Shown piece by piece: positions 54,256 to 61,521 of a DNA stretch of 64,000 nucleotides. The position numbers and the translations under genes are program-made. The number at the start of each line of letters is the position of its first letter. Position 1 is the first letter of the stretch. The DNA is from Roseateles chitinivorans (lineage in GTDB: Bacteria > Pseudomonadota > Gammaproteobacteria > Burkholderiales > Burkholderiaceae_C), in assembly GCF_002761755.1 (NCBI RefSeq), contig NZ_PEOG01000005.1, positions 120,535 to 184,534 of the forward strand. The letters are read 5' to 3'. Below the pieces are notes generated by a model, which was not told the DNA's origin, ran no database searches, and saw only the letters and a program-made list of their open reading frames with translations.

Positions 54256-55436
54256 GCGGCTCGGACGAGAAGAACGATGCGGATCGCCTGCGCCGCTGGC
54301 GGCTGGTGCTCGGCGGCGAGGCGGAAGACAGCTGCGGCGCATTGAATGGCGACGCGGCGGAGATGGACCAGGCGCTGAGCGCGCTCTACGACGATGGCGG
54401 CGGGCTGGGCGATGACCGGCGCGGTGGCCGGGGCAACTCCGCGCCGCGCGTGGCGCGCTGGCTGGGCGACATCCGCAAGTACTTCCCGAGCACGGTGGTG
54501 CAGGTGATGCAGAAGGACGCGCTGGAGCGTCTGAACCTGCGCGACATGCTGCTGCAGCCGGAGATGCTGCAGGGCGTGCAGCCGGACGTGCACCTGGTGG
54601 CCAACCTGATGGCGCTGTCGCGGGTGATTCCGGCGGGCACGAAGGAGACGGCGCGCCGCGTCGTGCGCCAGGTCGTCGATGAGCTGATGAAGCGGCTCGA
54701 GGAGCCGATGCGCGCGGCGGTGACGGGCGCGTTGGACCGCAGCCAGCGCAACCGCCGGCCGCGGCTGGCGGAGATCGACTGGCACCGCACGATCCGCGCC
54801 AACCTGCGGCATTGGCAGCCGACGCATCGCACGGTGATCCCGGAGACGCTGCACGGCTTCGGCCGCAAGGCGCGGCGGCCGCAGCGTGAGGTGGTGCTGT
54901 GCATCGACCAGAGCGGATCGATGGCGAACTCGGTCGTGTACTCGAGCATCTTCGGCGCGGTGCTGGCCTCGCTGCCGGCGGTGAGTACGAAGCTGGTGGT
55001 CTTCGACACGGCGGTCGTGGACATGACCGAGCAGCTGGACGATCCGGTGGATCTGCTGTTCGGCGTCCAGCTGGGCGGCGGCACCGACATCAATGGCGCG
55101 GTGGCCTATTGCCAGTCGCTGATCCGTGAGCCGCGCAACACGATCTTCGTGCTGATTTCCGATCTCTATGAGGGCGGCGTGGAGCCGCAGCTGCTGCGCC
55201 GCGCGGCGTCGCTGGTCGAGAGCGGCGTGCAGTGCGTGGCGCTGCTGGCGCTCAGCGACGAGGGCGCGCCGTCCTACGACCGCGCGCTCGCGGCGAAGCT
55301 GGCCGCGCTCGGCGTGCCGTCCTTCGCGTGCACGCCGGACGCTTTCCCGGGCCTGATGGCCGCGGCGATCCGCCGCGACGACATCGGCGCCTGGGCGGCC
55401 GGGCAGGGGATCGTGACGGCGGCGAAGGGCGGTTGA
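54252..55436 (+). CDS. VWA domain protein of the MoxR module
   Basis: A 394-residue protein. The C-terminal half is a von Willebrand A domain with an intact MIDAS: DQSGSM from D219, a threonine/aspartate site in GGGTDINGAV, and ISDLYEGG. The N-terminal 200 residues are helical with a conserved RWLGDIRKYFPSTVVQVMQKD segment. VWA partners of MoxR ATPases recognise or hold substrates through a bound divalent metal. The start overlaps the DUF5682 stop (ATGA). Confidence 0.93.
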   Translation: MSGSDEKNDADRLRRWRLVLGGEAEDSCGALNGDAAEMDQALSALYDDGGGLGDDRRGGRGNSAPRVARWLGDIRKYFPSTVVQVMQKDALERLNLRDMLLQPEMLQGVQPDVHLVANLMALSRVIPAGTKETARRVVRQVVDELMKRLEEPMRAAVTGALDRSQRNRRPRLAEIDWHRTIRANLRHWQPTHRTVIPETLHGFGRKARRPQREVVLCIDQSGSMANSVVYSSIFGAVLASLPAVSTKLVVFDTAVVDMTEQLDDPVDLLFGVQLGGGTDINGAVAYCQSLIREPRNTIFVLISDLYEGGVEPQLLRRAASLVESGVQCVALLALSDEGAPSYDRALAAKLAALGVPSFACTPDAFPGLMAAAIRRDDIGAWAAGQGIVTAAKGG

Positions 55437-55470
55437 AACGCGTGGGAACGAGCGAGTGGGTTGCCGGCGC

Positions 55471-56106
55471 TCAGCGCCCGTCGCGCTGCGCCATCTTCGC
55501 GAACCAGGCCGACTGGCCGGTCTTGTTGAGCTGGTACCAGGCTTCGAGGGTGTCGGGCGTATAGATATCGAGCGTCTCGAAGATGACGCGCGCGAAGTCC
55601 AGCGCCGACATGCCGCCGGCCGTGATCAGCCCGCGGTCGACGACGACGGGCTCGTCGACATAGCGGTCGCTGCCGGCGTACTCCGGCACGCCCTTCAGAT
55701 AGGCCAGCGCATTGCTGGTGTGCTGGCGGTCGTCGAGGACGCCCAGCCGCGCCAGCCCGGCGGTCGCGCCGCAGATCGCGGCGACGCGCTTGCCGGCGTC
55801 CAAGAACTCCTTGGCCTTCTTCGCCGCTTCCAGGTGCTCGCCCTTGTCCCAGCCGGCACCGCCGGGAAGGATCAGCAACTCGCTGTCATCCGGGAACAGC
55901 GTCGAGAGGCGGATGTCGGGCATCACCGACAGGCCGCCCATCGATCGCGCGAGGTTGGCGCCCGCGGCGGCGACGGTCTTCACCTGCCAGATGCCCGGCG
56001 ACTTCTGGAACTCCGGCGTGTTGATGCCGGCGACCGCATAGGCGGCCTCCCAGTCGGCGAAGCCCTCGAAGAGGTAGAGATGGACGGTGCGGGATGGAGC
56101 GTTCAT
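55471..56106 (-). CDS. DJ-1/PfpI family protein
   Basis: A 211-residue class I glutamine amidotransferase-like protein. The nucleophile elbow is VAAICGATAGLA with the reactive cysteine; LLILPGGAGWDKGEHLEAA precedes it. Family members act as deglycases, chaperones, hydratases or regulators; the activity here cannot be chosen. It lies convergent to the VWA gene with a 34-base gap. Confidence 0.9.
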   Translation of the reverse strand: MNAPSRTVHLYLFEGFADWEAAYAVAGINTPEFQKSPGIWQVKTVAAAGANLARSMGGLSVMPDIRLSTLFPDDSELLILPGGAGWDKGEHLEAAKKAKEFLDAGKRVAAICGATAGLARLGVLDDRQHTSNALAYLKGVPEYAGSDRYVDEPVVVDRGLITAGGMSALDFARVIFETLDIYTPDTLEAWYQLNKTGQSAWFAKMAQRDGR

Positions 56107-56155
56107 GCCGCAGGGGCGGCAAGGTGCGTGCCCGCGGCGCGGCGTCCAGGGGAGA

Positions 56156-56599
56156 TCAGGCGCCGAGTTTCTTCACCATGAAGAACTTGGAGCCCGCCGC
56201 GCCATGGCCGGGGATCTCCAGTTGCATCGTGTAGCCGAGGCGCTCGTAGAAGGGTCGGGCCTGGAAGCTGAAGGTGCTCAGGTAGAAGGTGTCGCAGCCG
56301 CGCTCGATCGCGCGTTGCTCGAAGGCGCGCACGACCGCGCTGCCGACGCCCGTGTGGCGATGGGCGGCGTCGACCCAGAGCTGCTGGAGCTCACAGCAGC
56401 GCCCGAGGGTGCGGCCGACCGCGCCGCCAATGACGCGGCCGCCGCTGTCGTGGGCGGCACTGGAAATCGGCTGCTGGCCGTCGAAGGCGCCGCGGTCGCC
56501 GAGGGCATCGTTGTACTGGTCCAGACCGGCTCCGACCAGCGCCTCCAGGCCAGGCTTGGGAACGTCGAATGCGGTGACGGTGAAGAAGGGCGCGGTCAT
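56156..56599 (-). CDS. GNAT family N-acetyltransferase
   Basis: A 147-residue GNAT. The acetyl-CoA loop is ELQQLWVDAAHRHTGVGSAV followed by RGCDTFYLSTFSFQARPFYERLGY, the usual motif A-B order. ATG 56599 overlaps the stop of the next GNAT (ATGA), so the two are co-translated. Substrate unknown. Confidence 0.88.
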   Translation of the reverse strand: MTAPFFTVTAFDVPKPGLEALVGAGLDQYNDALGDRGAFDGQQPISSAAHDSGGRVIGGAVGRTLGRCCELQQLWVDAAHRHTGVGSAVVRAFEQRAIERGCDTFYLSTFSFQARPFYERLGYTMQLEIPGHGAAGSKFFMVKKLGA

Positions 56600-57108
56600 G
56601 CGCGGACCTCGATGGTGAGCGGCTTGGCGAGGCGGACCATGGGTGTCCGCGTCAACTCGTTGGGAGCCCGCTCGGCTTCCGTGAAGCCGTTGCGCGTGTA
56701 GAGCGCGATCAGCGGCGTATTGGTCGACGAGGTCCAGGTGCAGCACTGCAGCAGGCCGCGCGCCCTGAACCACGACTCGGCGCGCTCGAGCAACTGCTGC
56801 GCGATGCCGAGCCGCCGTGCTTCGGGTACGACGTAGGTCGTGGAGACCAAGCCGAAGGGCGTGTCGCCAGCGGTGGTTTCAATCCGATAGATCGTGTGCC
56901 CAGCGATCGCGCCAGCAGGATCCTCGGCGACGACGACTTCGGCGGCGCGCCCGTCCAGGTGCCATCGCACGCGATCGCGCAGCCAGTCCATCGAATACAT
57001 GCTGCCGCCGGCTTGCTCGCCTTCGACCTCGACAAGAGTCGCCCGCATGCGCTGGGCGACGAGGTCGATGGCGGTGGTGTCGTCGAGCGTGATGGCGCGG
57101 AGTTGCAT
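56596..57108 (-). CDS. GNAT family N-acetyltransferase
   Basis: A 170-residue GNAT. Motif A is seen as LVSTTYVVPEARRLGIAQQLL, then SWFRARGLLQCCTWTSSTNT and LYTRNGFTEAERAP. The start at 57108 avoids a long upstream frame with no family match. Coupled to the downstream GNAT. The 247-base divergent gap to the next gene shows no strong promoter that I can name. Confidence 0.87.
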   Translation of the reverse strand: MQLRAITLDDTTAIDLVAQRMRATLVEVEGEQAGGSMYSMDWLRDRVRWHLDGRAAEVVVAEDPAGAIAGHTIYRIETTAGDTPFGLVSTTYVVPEARRLGIAQQLLERAESWFRARGLLQCCTWTSSTNTPLIALYTRNGFTEAERAPNELTRTPMVRLAKPLTIEVRA

Positions 57109-57355
57109 AGGGACGTACCAGATGAATGACCGGACGATGCTACGCAGGGACGCGACGAGGCCCCGGGGCACGCGCGGGAGGCATCCAATGAGTTGGGCCC
57201 GATACTCGCGGCCATGGATCTCACAGCCTCCTTGCGCAGCGGCAAATCGCCGGGTGACCGCCTCCTGAAGGCAGCCCTGCTGGCGAGCATGGCGACGAGC
57301 CGGTCCGAGTGCTGCAAGCCCCACCTCGGCTAGCGGCGTGAATTTGAAAGCGTCG

Positions 57356-57889
57356 ATGAACCGCTTCCCGTTGTTGCTTGCGCCTTCCCTGCGTCTCGAA
57401 CCCGTCTCCGTCGGTCACGCCGAAGAGATGCACGCCGTGCTCGCCGATCCATCGATCTACGAGTTCCTCGCGCCGGAAGGACCACCGACGCTCGACTGGT
57501 TGAAGGCCGCCTTCGAGCGGCGATCCAAGGGGGCTTCGCCCGACGGCAGCGAACTCTGGTTCAACTGGATGGTCCGACGCGTCGACGGCAGGCTGATCGG
57601 CTATGTGCAAGCCACGATCGAAGCACGCGACCGGTGCTGGATCGCCTATGTCATGAATGCGGAAGCGCGCGGACATGGGCACGCGACGCGCGCCGCCACG
57701 GCGATGCTTGACTACCTGCTCGCCACCCACGGCGTGACCCGGTTCCTGGCCTCGACGGAGACGCGCAATGCGCGCTCGATCGCGTTGCTGTCGCGATTGG
57801 GGTTCGAACCCGCACCGATCGAACTCGCAGGGACCGTCGACATCGAAACGACCGATCGTCTCTACCAGCGTCTGCACGCCTCAGCGTAG
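57356..57889 (+). CDS. RimJ/RimL-type GNAT acetyltransferase
   Basis: A 177-residue protein with the RimJ/L pattern: TLRLEPVS-type start (SLRLEPVSVGHAEEMHAVL), RVDGRLIGYVQATIE, AYVMNAEARGHGHATRAATA and FLASTETRNARSIALLSRLGF. Such enzymes acetylate protein N-termini or small molecules. A GTG at 57338 would add six residues; ATG 57356 is used. Its 3' end overlaps the convergent TlpA-like gene by nine bases. Confidence 0.88.
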   Translation: MNRFPLLLAPSLRLEPVSVGHAEEMHAVLADPSIYEFLAPEGPPTLDWLKAAFERRSKGASPDGSELWFNWMVRRVDGRLIGYVQATIEARDRCWIAYVMNAEARGHGHATRAATAMLDYLLATHGVTRFLASTETRNARSIALLSRLGFEPAPIELAGTVDIETTDRLYQRLHASA

Positions 57890-58684
57890 CCGGGTCAACA
57901 TCGCTTGAAGGGCCGGCTCAGAAAGTTCGCCGGTCCGCTTCGCCACCAGGTGGCCCGAAGCGTCGAAGAGCAGCGTCGTCGGGTAACCGGCCTGCTTGAA
58001 GGCCGCGCTTGCCTGGCGCCGTTCATCGATGGCGACGTTGTCCATCATGAGGCGCTGAGCGCTCAGCCACTTCGCGACGTGGTCCGCGTCTTCGCCCTGA
58101 TTGATGAAGACGAAGCGCACCTCGGGGCGATCGCGCTGCGCCTGCGCGAGCATCGGCATCTCGCGGACGCAAGGCCCGCACCAGGTCGCCCACAGGTTGA
58201 CCAGCACCGGTTTGCCGTCGGGCGCGGCAAGATCCAATCGATCGCCGTTCAATCGCGTGAATTGGAGGGGAGGAAGCGGCACGGACGCGGGCTGCAGCGC
58301 GAGCTGGAGCTGTCCCGCGACGATCAGCGTCGTCCCGATCGCCAGCGGCACCGATGCCGGCACGCGCAGGCCCGGCGCGTTCCTCAACCGGAACGTCGCG
58401 TACATCCACATCGCGATGATCCCGATCTCTGGCGACCAGCCGCCGTCTCGAAGGTTGAGGATGCTGAGCGGATGCTCGACGTAGAGCTCCTTGTATTGAT
58501 AGAGGAAGCCCAGCCGCGCGAACAGCAGTGCGACGAGCAGGCAGCGCCAGAGCAGCGGACCGGCATCCTGCCGGCGTCGGCGCGCGAGCAGCGTCGCCAC
58601 GGCGCTCGACATCGCGACCGCGATGCAGAGGTGGACGAAGGTCCAGGGCAGGACCAAGGGGCCGATCGCGACGGCGTCGCTCAT
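57881..58684 (-). CDS. Membrane TlpA-like thiol-disulfide oxidoreductase
   Basis: A 267-residue protein. Residues 1-130 form about four helices; this part resembles the helical N-terminus of prolipoprotein diacylglyceryl-transferase-like fusions. Residues 140-267 are a thioredoxin fold with CGPC at 169-172 (WATWCGPCVREMPML) and a cis-proline loop (AGYPTTLLFD). The enzyme should reduce periplasmic disulfides, for example in cytochrome c maturation, with the helices as anchor or electron path (inference). ATG 58684 fits the topology. Confidence 0.88.
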   Translation of the reverse strand: MSDAVAIGPLVLPWTFVHLCIAVAMSSAVATLLARRRRQDAGPLLWRCLLVALLFARLGFLYQYKELYVEHPLSILNLRDGGWSPEIGIIAMWMYATFRLRNAPGLRVPASVPLAIGTTLIVAGQLQLALQPASVPLPPLQFTRLNGDRLDLAAPDGKPVLVNLWATWCGPCVREMPMLAQAQRDRPEVRFVFINQGEDADHVAKWLSAQRLMMDNVAIDERRQASAAFKQAGYPTTLLFDASGHLVAKRTGELSEPALQAMLTRLR

Positions 58685-58719
58685 GGCGTCCTTCCGGAGC
58701 GTCCCTTTCCGCGCATCGA

Positions 58720-59133
58720 TCAGGTGGCGAAGATGCCGTCCGTCGACGCGAAGCCCTTGATCTCGATCGGATTGCCCGACGGATCGAGGAAGAACATCGT
58801 CGCCTGCTCGCCCGGCTGGCCGGCGAAGCGGATGCTCGGCTTGAGCACGAACTCGATGCCCTGTGCCTCCAATCGGTCCGCGAGCGCGCGCCACTCGGGC
58901 ATGCGCAGGATCACGCCCAGGTGGGGCATCGGGACCAGGTGATCGCCGACCTTGCCGGTGTTGCCGGTCTTGAACGGCTCGCCCAGGTGCAGCGAGATCT
59001 GATGACCGAAGAAGTCGAAGTCGACCCAGGTGTCGGTGCTGCGGCCTTCTTCGCAGCCGAGCACGCCGCCGTAGAAGGCGCGGGCATCGTCCAGGTCGCG
59101 CACGTGATAGGCCAGGTGGAACAGCGATCGCAT
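58720..59133 (-). CDS. VOC family (glyoxalase/dioxygenase-like) protein
   Basis: A 137-residue protein with paired beta-alpha-beta modules: FHLAYHVRDLDDARAFYGGV at the start and FFLDPSGNPIEIKGF at the end. The metal-site positions H (HLAYHV), H (SLHLGE) and E (NPIEIKG) are kept, which suggests a metal-dependent enzyme. Substrate unknown. It is divergent from the LysE-type gene. Confidence 0.88.
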   Translation of the reverse strand: MRSLFHLAYHVRDLDDARAFYGGVLGCEEGRSTDTWVDFDFFGHQISLHLGEPFKTGNTGKVGDHLVPMPHLGVILRMPEWRALADRLEAQGIEFVLKPSIRFAGQPGEQATMFFLDPSGNPIEIKGFASTDGIFAT

Positions 59134-59233
59134 GGGGCACTCCCGCTCGAGGGTCAATCGATCCGGCGATCCTAGCCTCGGCAGTGCCGCCGGTAACATC
59201 GCCGCTTCCTGTGTCGTGCGCTGGGAGTTCGTC

Positions 59234-59881
59234 GTGGATGTGGCTGCTTGGTTGGGCTTTGTCAGCGTGGCGCTGTTCGTCACCTTCACGCCGGGACCGG
59301 CCGTGCTGATGGCCGTCTCGAACTCGCTCAGCGTCGGGCCCCGGCGAGCGATGGTCGGCTCGCTCGGCAACGCGATCGGGCTGCTGGCGGTGTCGGCGGC
59401 CACGACGGCCGGGCTGGGCGTGCTGCTGACCACCTCGGCGAAGGCGTTTCTCGTCGTCAAGTTGCTCGGCGCCTACTACCTGATCTGGCTCGGCATCAAG
59501 CAGTGGCGCCAGGGCGCGCGCATGGCCTGGACCGCGGACGGCGACGCGCCCGCGACGGAAACCGCGGGGCTCTCGCGCCGGGCCCTGTTCCTGCGCGGCA
59601 TCCTGGTCGCGCTCACCAATCCGAAGGCGATCCTGTTCTTCACCGCGCTGTTTCCGCAGTTCATGAACCATCCGGAGACGGCGCTGCGCGACTTCGTCGT
59701 GCTGACGGTGACCTTCTCGCTCTGCGCCGTGCTGGCCCATGGCTTCTACGTCGTGCTGGCTCGCGGGCTGCGCCGCGGACTGGCCTCGCCTCGCCGCGTG
59801 AAGGTCATGAACCGCGGCTTCGGCGCGTGCTTCGTGGCGCTTGGCGTCAGCCTCATCGGCTGGCGCGGGCGGACGCAGTAA
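59234..59881 (+). CDS. LysE/RhtB family amino-acid exporter
   Basis: A 215-residue protein with six helices. The family hallmark is FVTFTPGPAVLMAVSNSLSV near residue 18, followed by YLIWLGIKQWRQG and LVALTNPKAILFFTALFPQF. It exports amino acids or homoserine lactones. GTG 59234 is chosen because a GGGAG site lies six bases upstream; the longer frame has no such site and overlaps the divergent gene's leader. Confidence 0.92.
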   Translation: MDVAAWLGFVSVALFVTFTPGPAVLMAVSNSLSVGPRRAMVGSLGNAIGLLAVSAATTAGLGVLLTTSAKAFLVVKLLGAYYLIWLGIKQWRQGARMAWTADGDAPATETAGLSRRALFLRGILVALTNPKAILFFTALFPQFMNHPETALRDFVVLTVTFSLCAVLAHGFYVVLARGLRRGLASPRRVKVMNRGFGACFVALGVSLIGWRGRTQ

Positions 59882-59894
59882 GGGCGACAGCACC

Positions 59895-60302
59895 ATGTTC
59901 TCGCATGTGTTCATTGGCGTCGGAGACTTCGACCGGGCGCTCGCGTTCTATGCGCCGCTGATGGCAGCGCTCGAGTTGCCCCAGCGCTTCTGCGATCCTT
60001 CGCGGCCCTGGGCCGGCTGGCAGTCGGTGCCGGGACCGCGGCCGCTGTTCCTGATCGGACGGCCCTTCGACGACATGGCGCACGCCGCCGGCAATGGGCA
60101 GATGACAGCCTTCCTGGCCGGCTCGCGCGCGATGGTCGATGCGGCCCATGCGGCGGCGCTCGCGCATGGCGGTCGCTGCGAAGGCCCGCCGGGCCTGCGA
60201 CCCCACTACCACGAGCATTACTACGGCGCCTACTTCCGCGATCCCGACGGGAACAAGCTGTGCGTGGCCTGCCATTCGCCGGCAGCGCCTTCGACGGACT
60301 GA
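59895..60302 (+). CDS. VOC family protein
   Basis: A 135-residue glyoxalase/bleomycin-resistance-like protein: FSHVFIGVGDFDRALAFY at the start and YYGAYFRDPDGNKLCVACH at the end. The usual final glutamate of metal-binding members is replaced around KLCVACH, so it may not be a metal enzyme. It starts 13 bases after the exporter gene. Confidence 0.87.
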   Translation: MFSHVFIGVGDFDRALAFYAPLMAALELPQRFCDPSRPWAGWQSVPGPRPLFLIGRPFDDMAHAAGNGQMTAFLAGSRAMVDAAHAAALAHGGRCEGPPGLRPHYHEHYYGAYFRDPDGNKLCVACHSPAAPSTD

Positions 60303-60351
60303 CCCGAGCGGCTCTCGCACGTCGTTTGCCCACGCAGGGACAGGAGCCGAC

Positions 60352-60927
60352 ATGTTTCCCATTCCCCGCATCGTCTGCTGGATCCCGAACTGGGGCGCTT
60401 CGCATCCGGAGGTCGGCATCGAACATCTGCGCCTCTCGGAGGGGCAGGCCGACGGGCTTGTCATTGCGATCGACGACGAACGGGGACCGTTCCGCCTCCA
60501 TTACCGCTTGAGCTGGGACCCGCAGTGGTGCCTGCGCGATGCGGAGCTGTCGCTGATCAGCGAGGAGGGCGTCGCTGCGCGCACGATGCGTCTCGCCACC
60601 GATGGGCAAGGGCACTGGACCGATGACCGCGGCGCGGCGCTCCCCGCGCTGGAGGGCTGCCTCGACATCGACATCTGGCCCACCCCGTTCACCAACAGCT
60701 TTCCGATTCGGCGTGTGCCCCTGGCGGTCGGCGAGCGGCGCCAGTTCCGCATGGCGTGGGTCGATGGCACCGCGTTGACCGTGCGACCTCAGGCGCAGGC
60801 CTATACCCGGCTCGACGAGCGGCGCTATCGCTTCGAGTCGCTGGACGGGTCCGGCTTCACCGCGGACCTGGAGGTCGACGAGCACGGCCTGGTGGTGGAT
60901 TACCCGGGACTGTTCCGCCGCGTGTGA
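60352..60927 (+). CDS. Putative glycolipid-binding protein
   Basis: A 191-residue protein matching, by eye, the putative glycolipid-binding family (YAZ-type beta-rich proteins): GIEHLRLS, YRLSWDPQWCLRDAELSL, GCLDIDIWPTPFTNSFPIRR and YTRLDERRYRFESLDGSGFTADLEVDEHGLVVDYPGLF in short recognisable pieces. A CAGGAG site lies six bases before the ATG. Role unknown. Confidence 0.78.
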   Translation: MFPIPRIVCWIPNWGASHPEVGIEHLRLSEGQADGLVIAIDDERGPFRLHYRLSWDPQWCLRDAELSLISEEGVAARTMRLATDGQGHWTDDRGAALPALEGCLDIDIWPTPFTNSFPIRRVPLAVGERRQFRMAWVDGTALTVRPQAQAYTRLDERRYRFESLDGSGFTADLEVDEHGLVVDYPGLFRRV

Positions 60928-61010
60928 GCCAGCCGCTTCGCGCCACAATGCGCCGCGATCCGGGCCGGCCCTGGCGCCAGCCTTCCTTGCCTTCCGTCCG
61001 ACACCACCCC

Positions 61011-61349
61011 ATGAGCCTGCAAGCCATCTTCATCGACTACCTGCGCCGCTACGAAGCGAAGGACCTGGACGGCATCGCCGCGATGCTCGCGCCCGAGGTG
61101 ACGCTGCGCGACTGGAACCTTTCGGTGAAGGGTCGCGACGCCGCGATCGTCGAGACGCGCAAGAACTTCGAATCGGCGGCGTCGATCCGCATTGAGGTAT
61201 TGCGCGTGCTCGAAGGCGAGCGCTCCGTCGCTGGCGAGCTGCGCATCGTCGTCGACGGGCACATCGAGCTGTTCGTGGTCGACGTGCTGGACTTTGACGA
61301 CGAAGGCCGCATCAGCGCGATCCGGGCGTATCTCGGTCGGCGGGACTGA
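61011..61349 (+). CDS. NTF2-like/SnoaL-like protein
   Basis: A 112-residue protein with the small NTF2-like layout: an N-terminal helix (FIDYLRRYEAKDLDGIAAML), then beta strands (VTLRDWNLSVKGRDAAIVE) and a C-terminal FDDEGRISAIRAYLGR. Members are enzymes or ligand-binding proteins; nothing specific can be read. The longer open frame upstream overlaps the previous gene and is not used. Confidence 0.8.
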   Translation: MSLQAIFIDYLRRYEAKDLDGIAAMLAPEVTLRDWNLSVKGRDAAIVETRKNFESAASIRIEVLRVLEGERSVAGELRIVVDGHIELFVVDVLDFDDEGRISAIRAYLGRRD

Positions 61350-61466
61350 TCGGTGCCTGCGAGAAGCGGTATTGGCGAAGCGCGGGCACGCGTGATAAGG
61401 TCGCGGCGCGGCTATGGGGGTTCTTCCTTCTCTTCCACTGATCTAGAGCCTCCGCTTTCCGCCCTT

Positions 61467-61495
61467 CGCCTGCCGCCCGGCAGGCGTTGTTGTTT
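61467..61495 (+). terminator. Hairpin with T-rich tail before the TerD-domain gene
   Basis: CGCCTGCC (61467-61474) pairs with GGCAGGCG (61479-61486) around GCCC, followed by TTGTTGTTT (61487-61495). It probably ends the transcript of the NTF2-like gene. Confidence 0.6.
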
Positions 61496-61521
61496 CCGGA
61501 GCGCCCGGGGAAGGGACGACC

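Noticed and set aside
58685..59914. N-terminal extension of the TlpA-like gene up to 59914
   Set aside because: The extension overlaps the VOC and LysE-type genes and has no domain match; ATG 58684 gives a normal membrane-thioredoxin protein.
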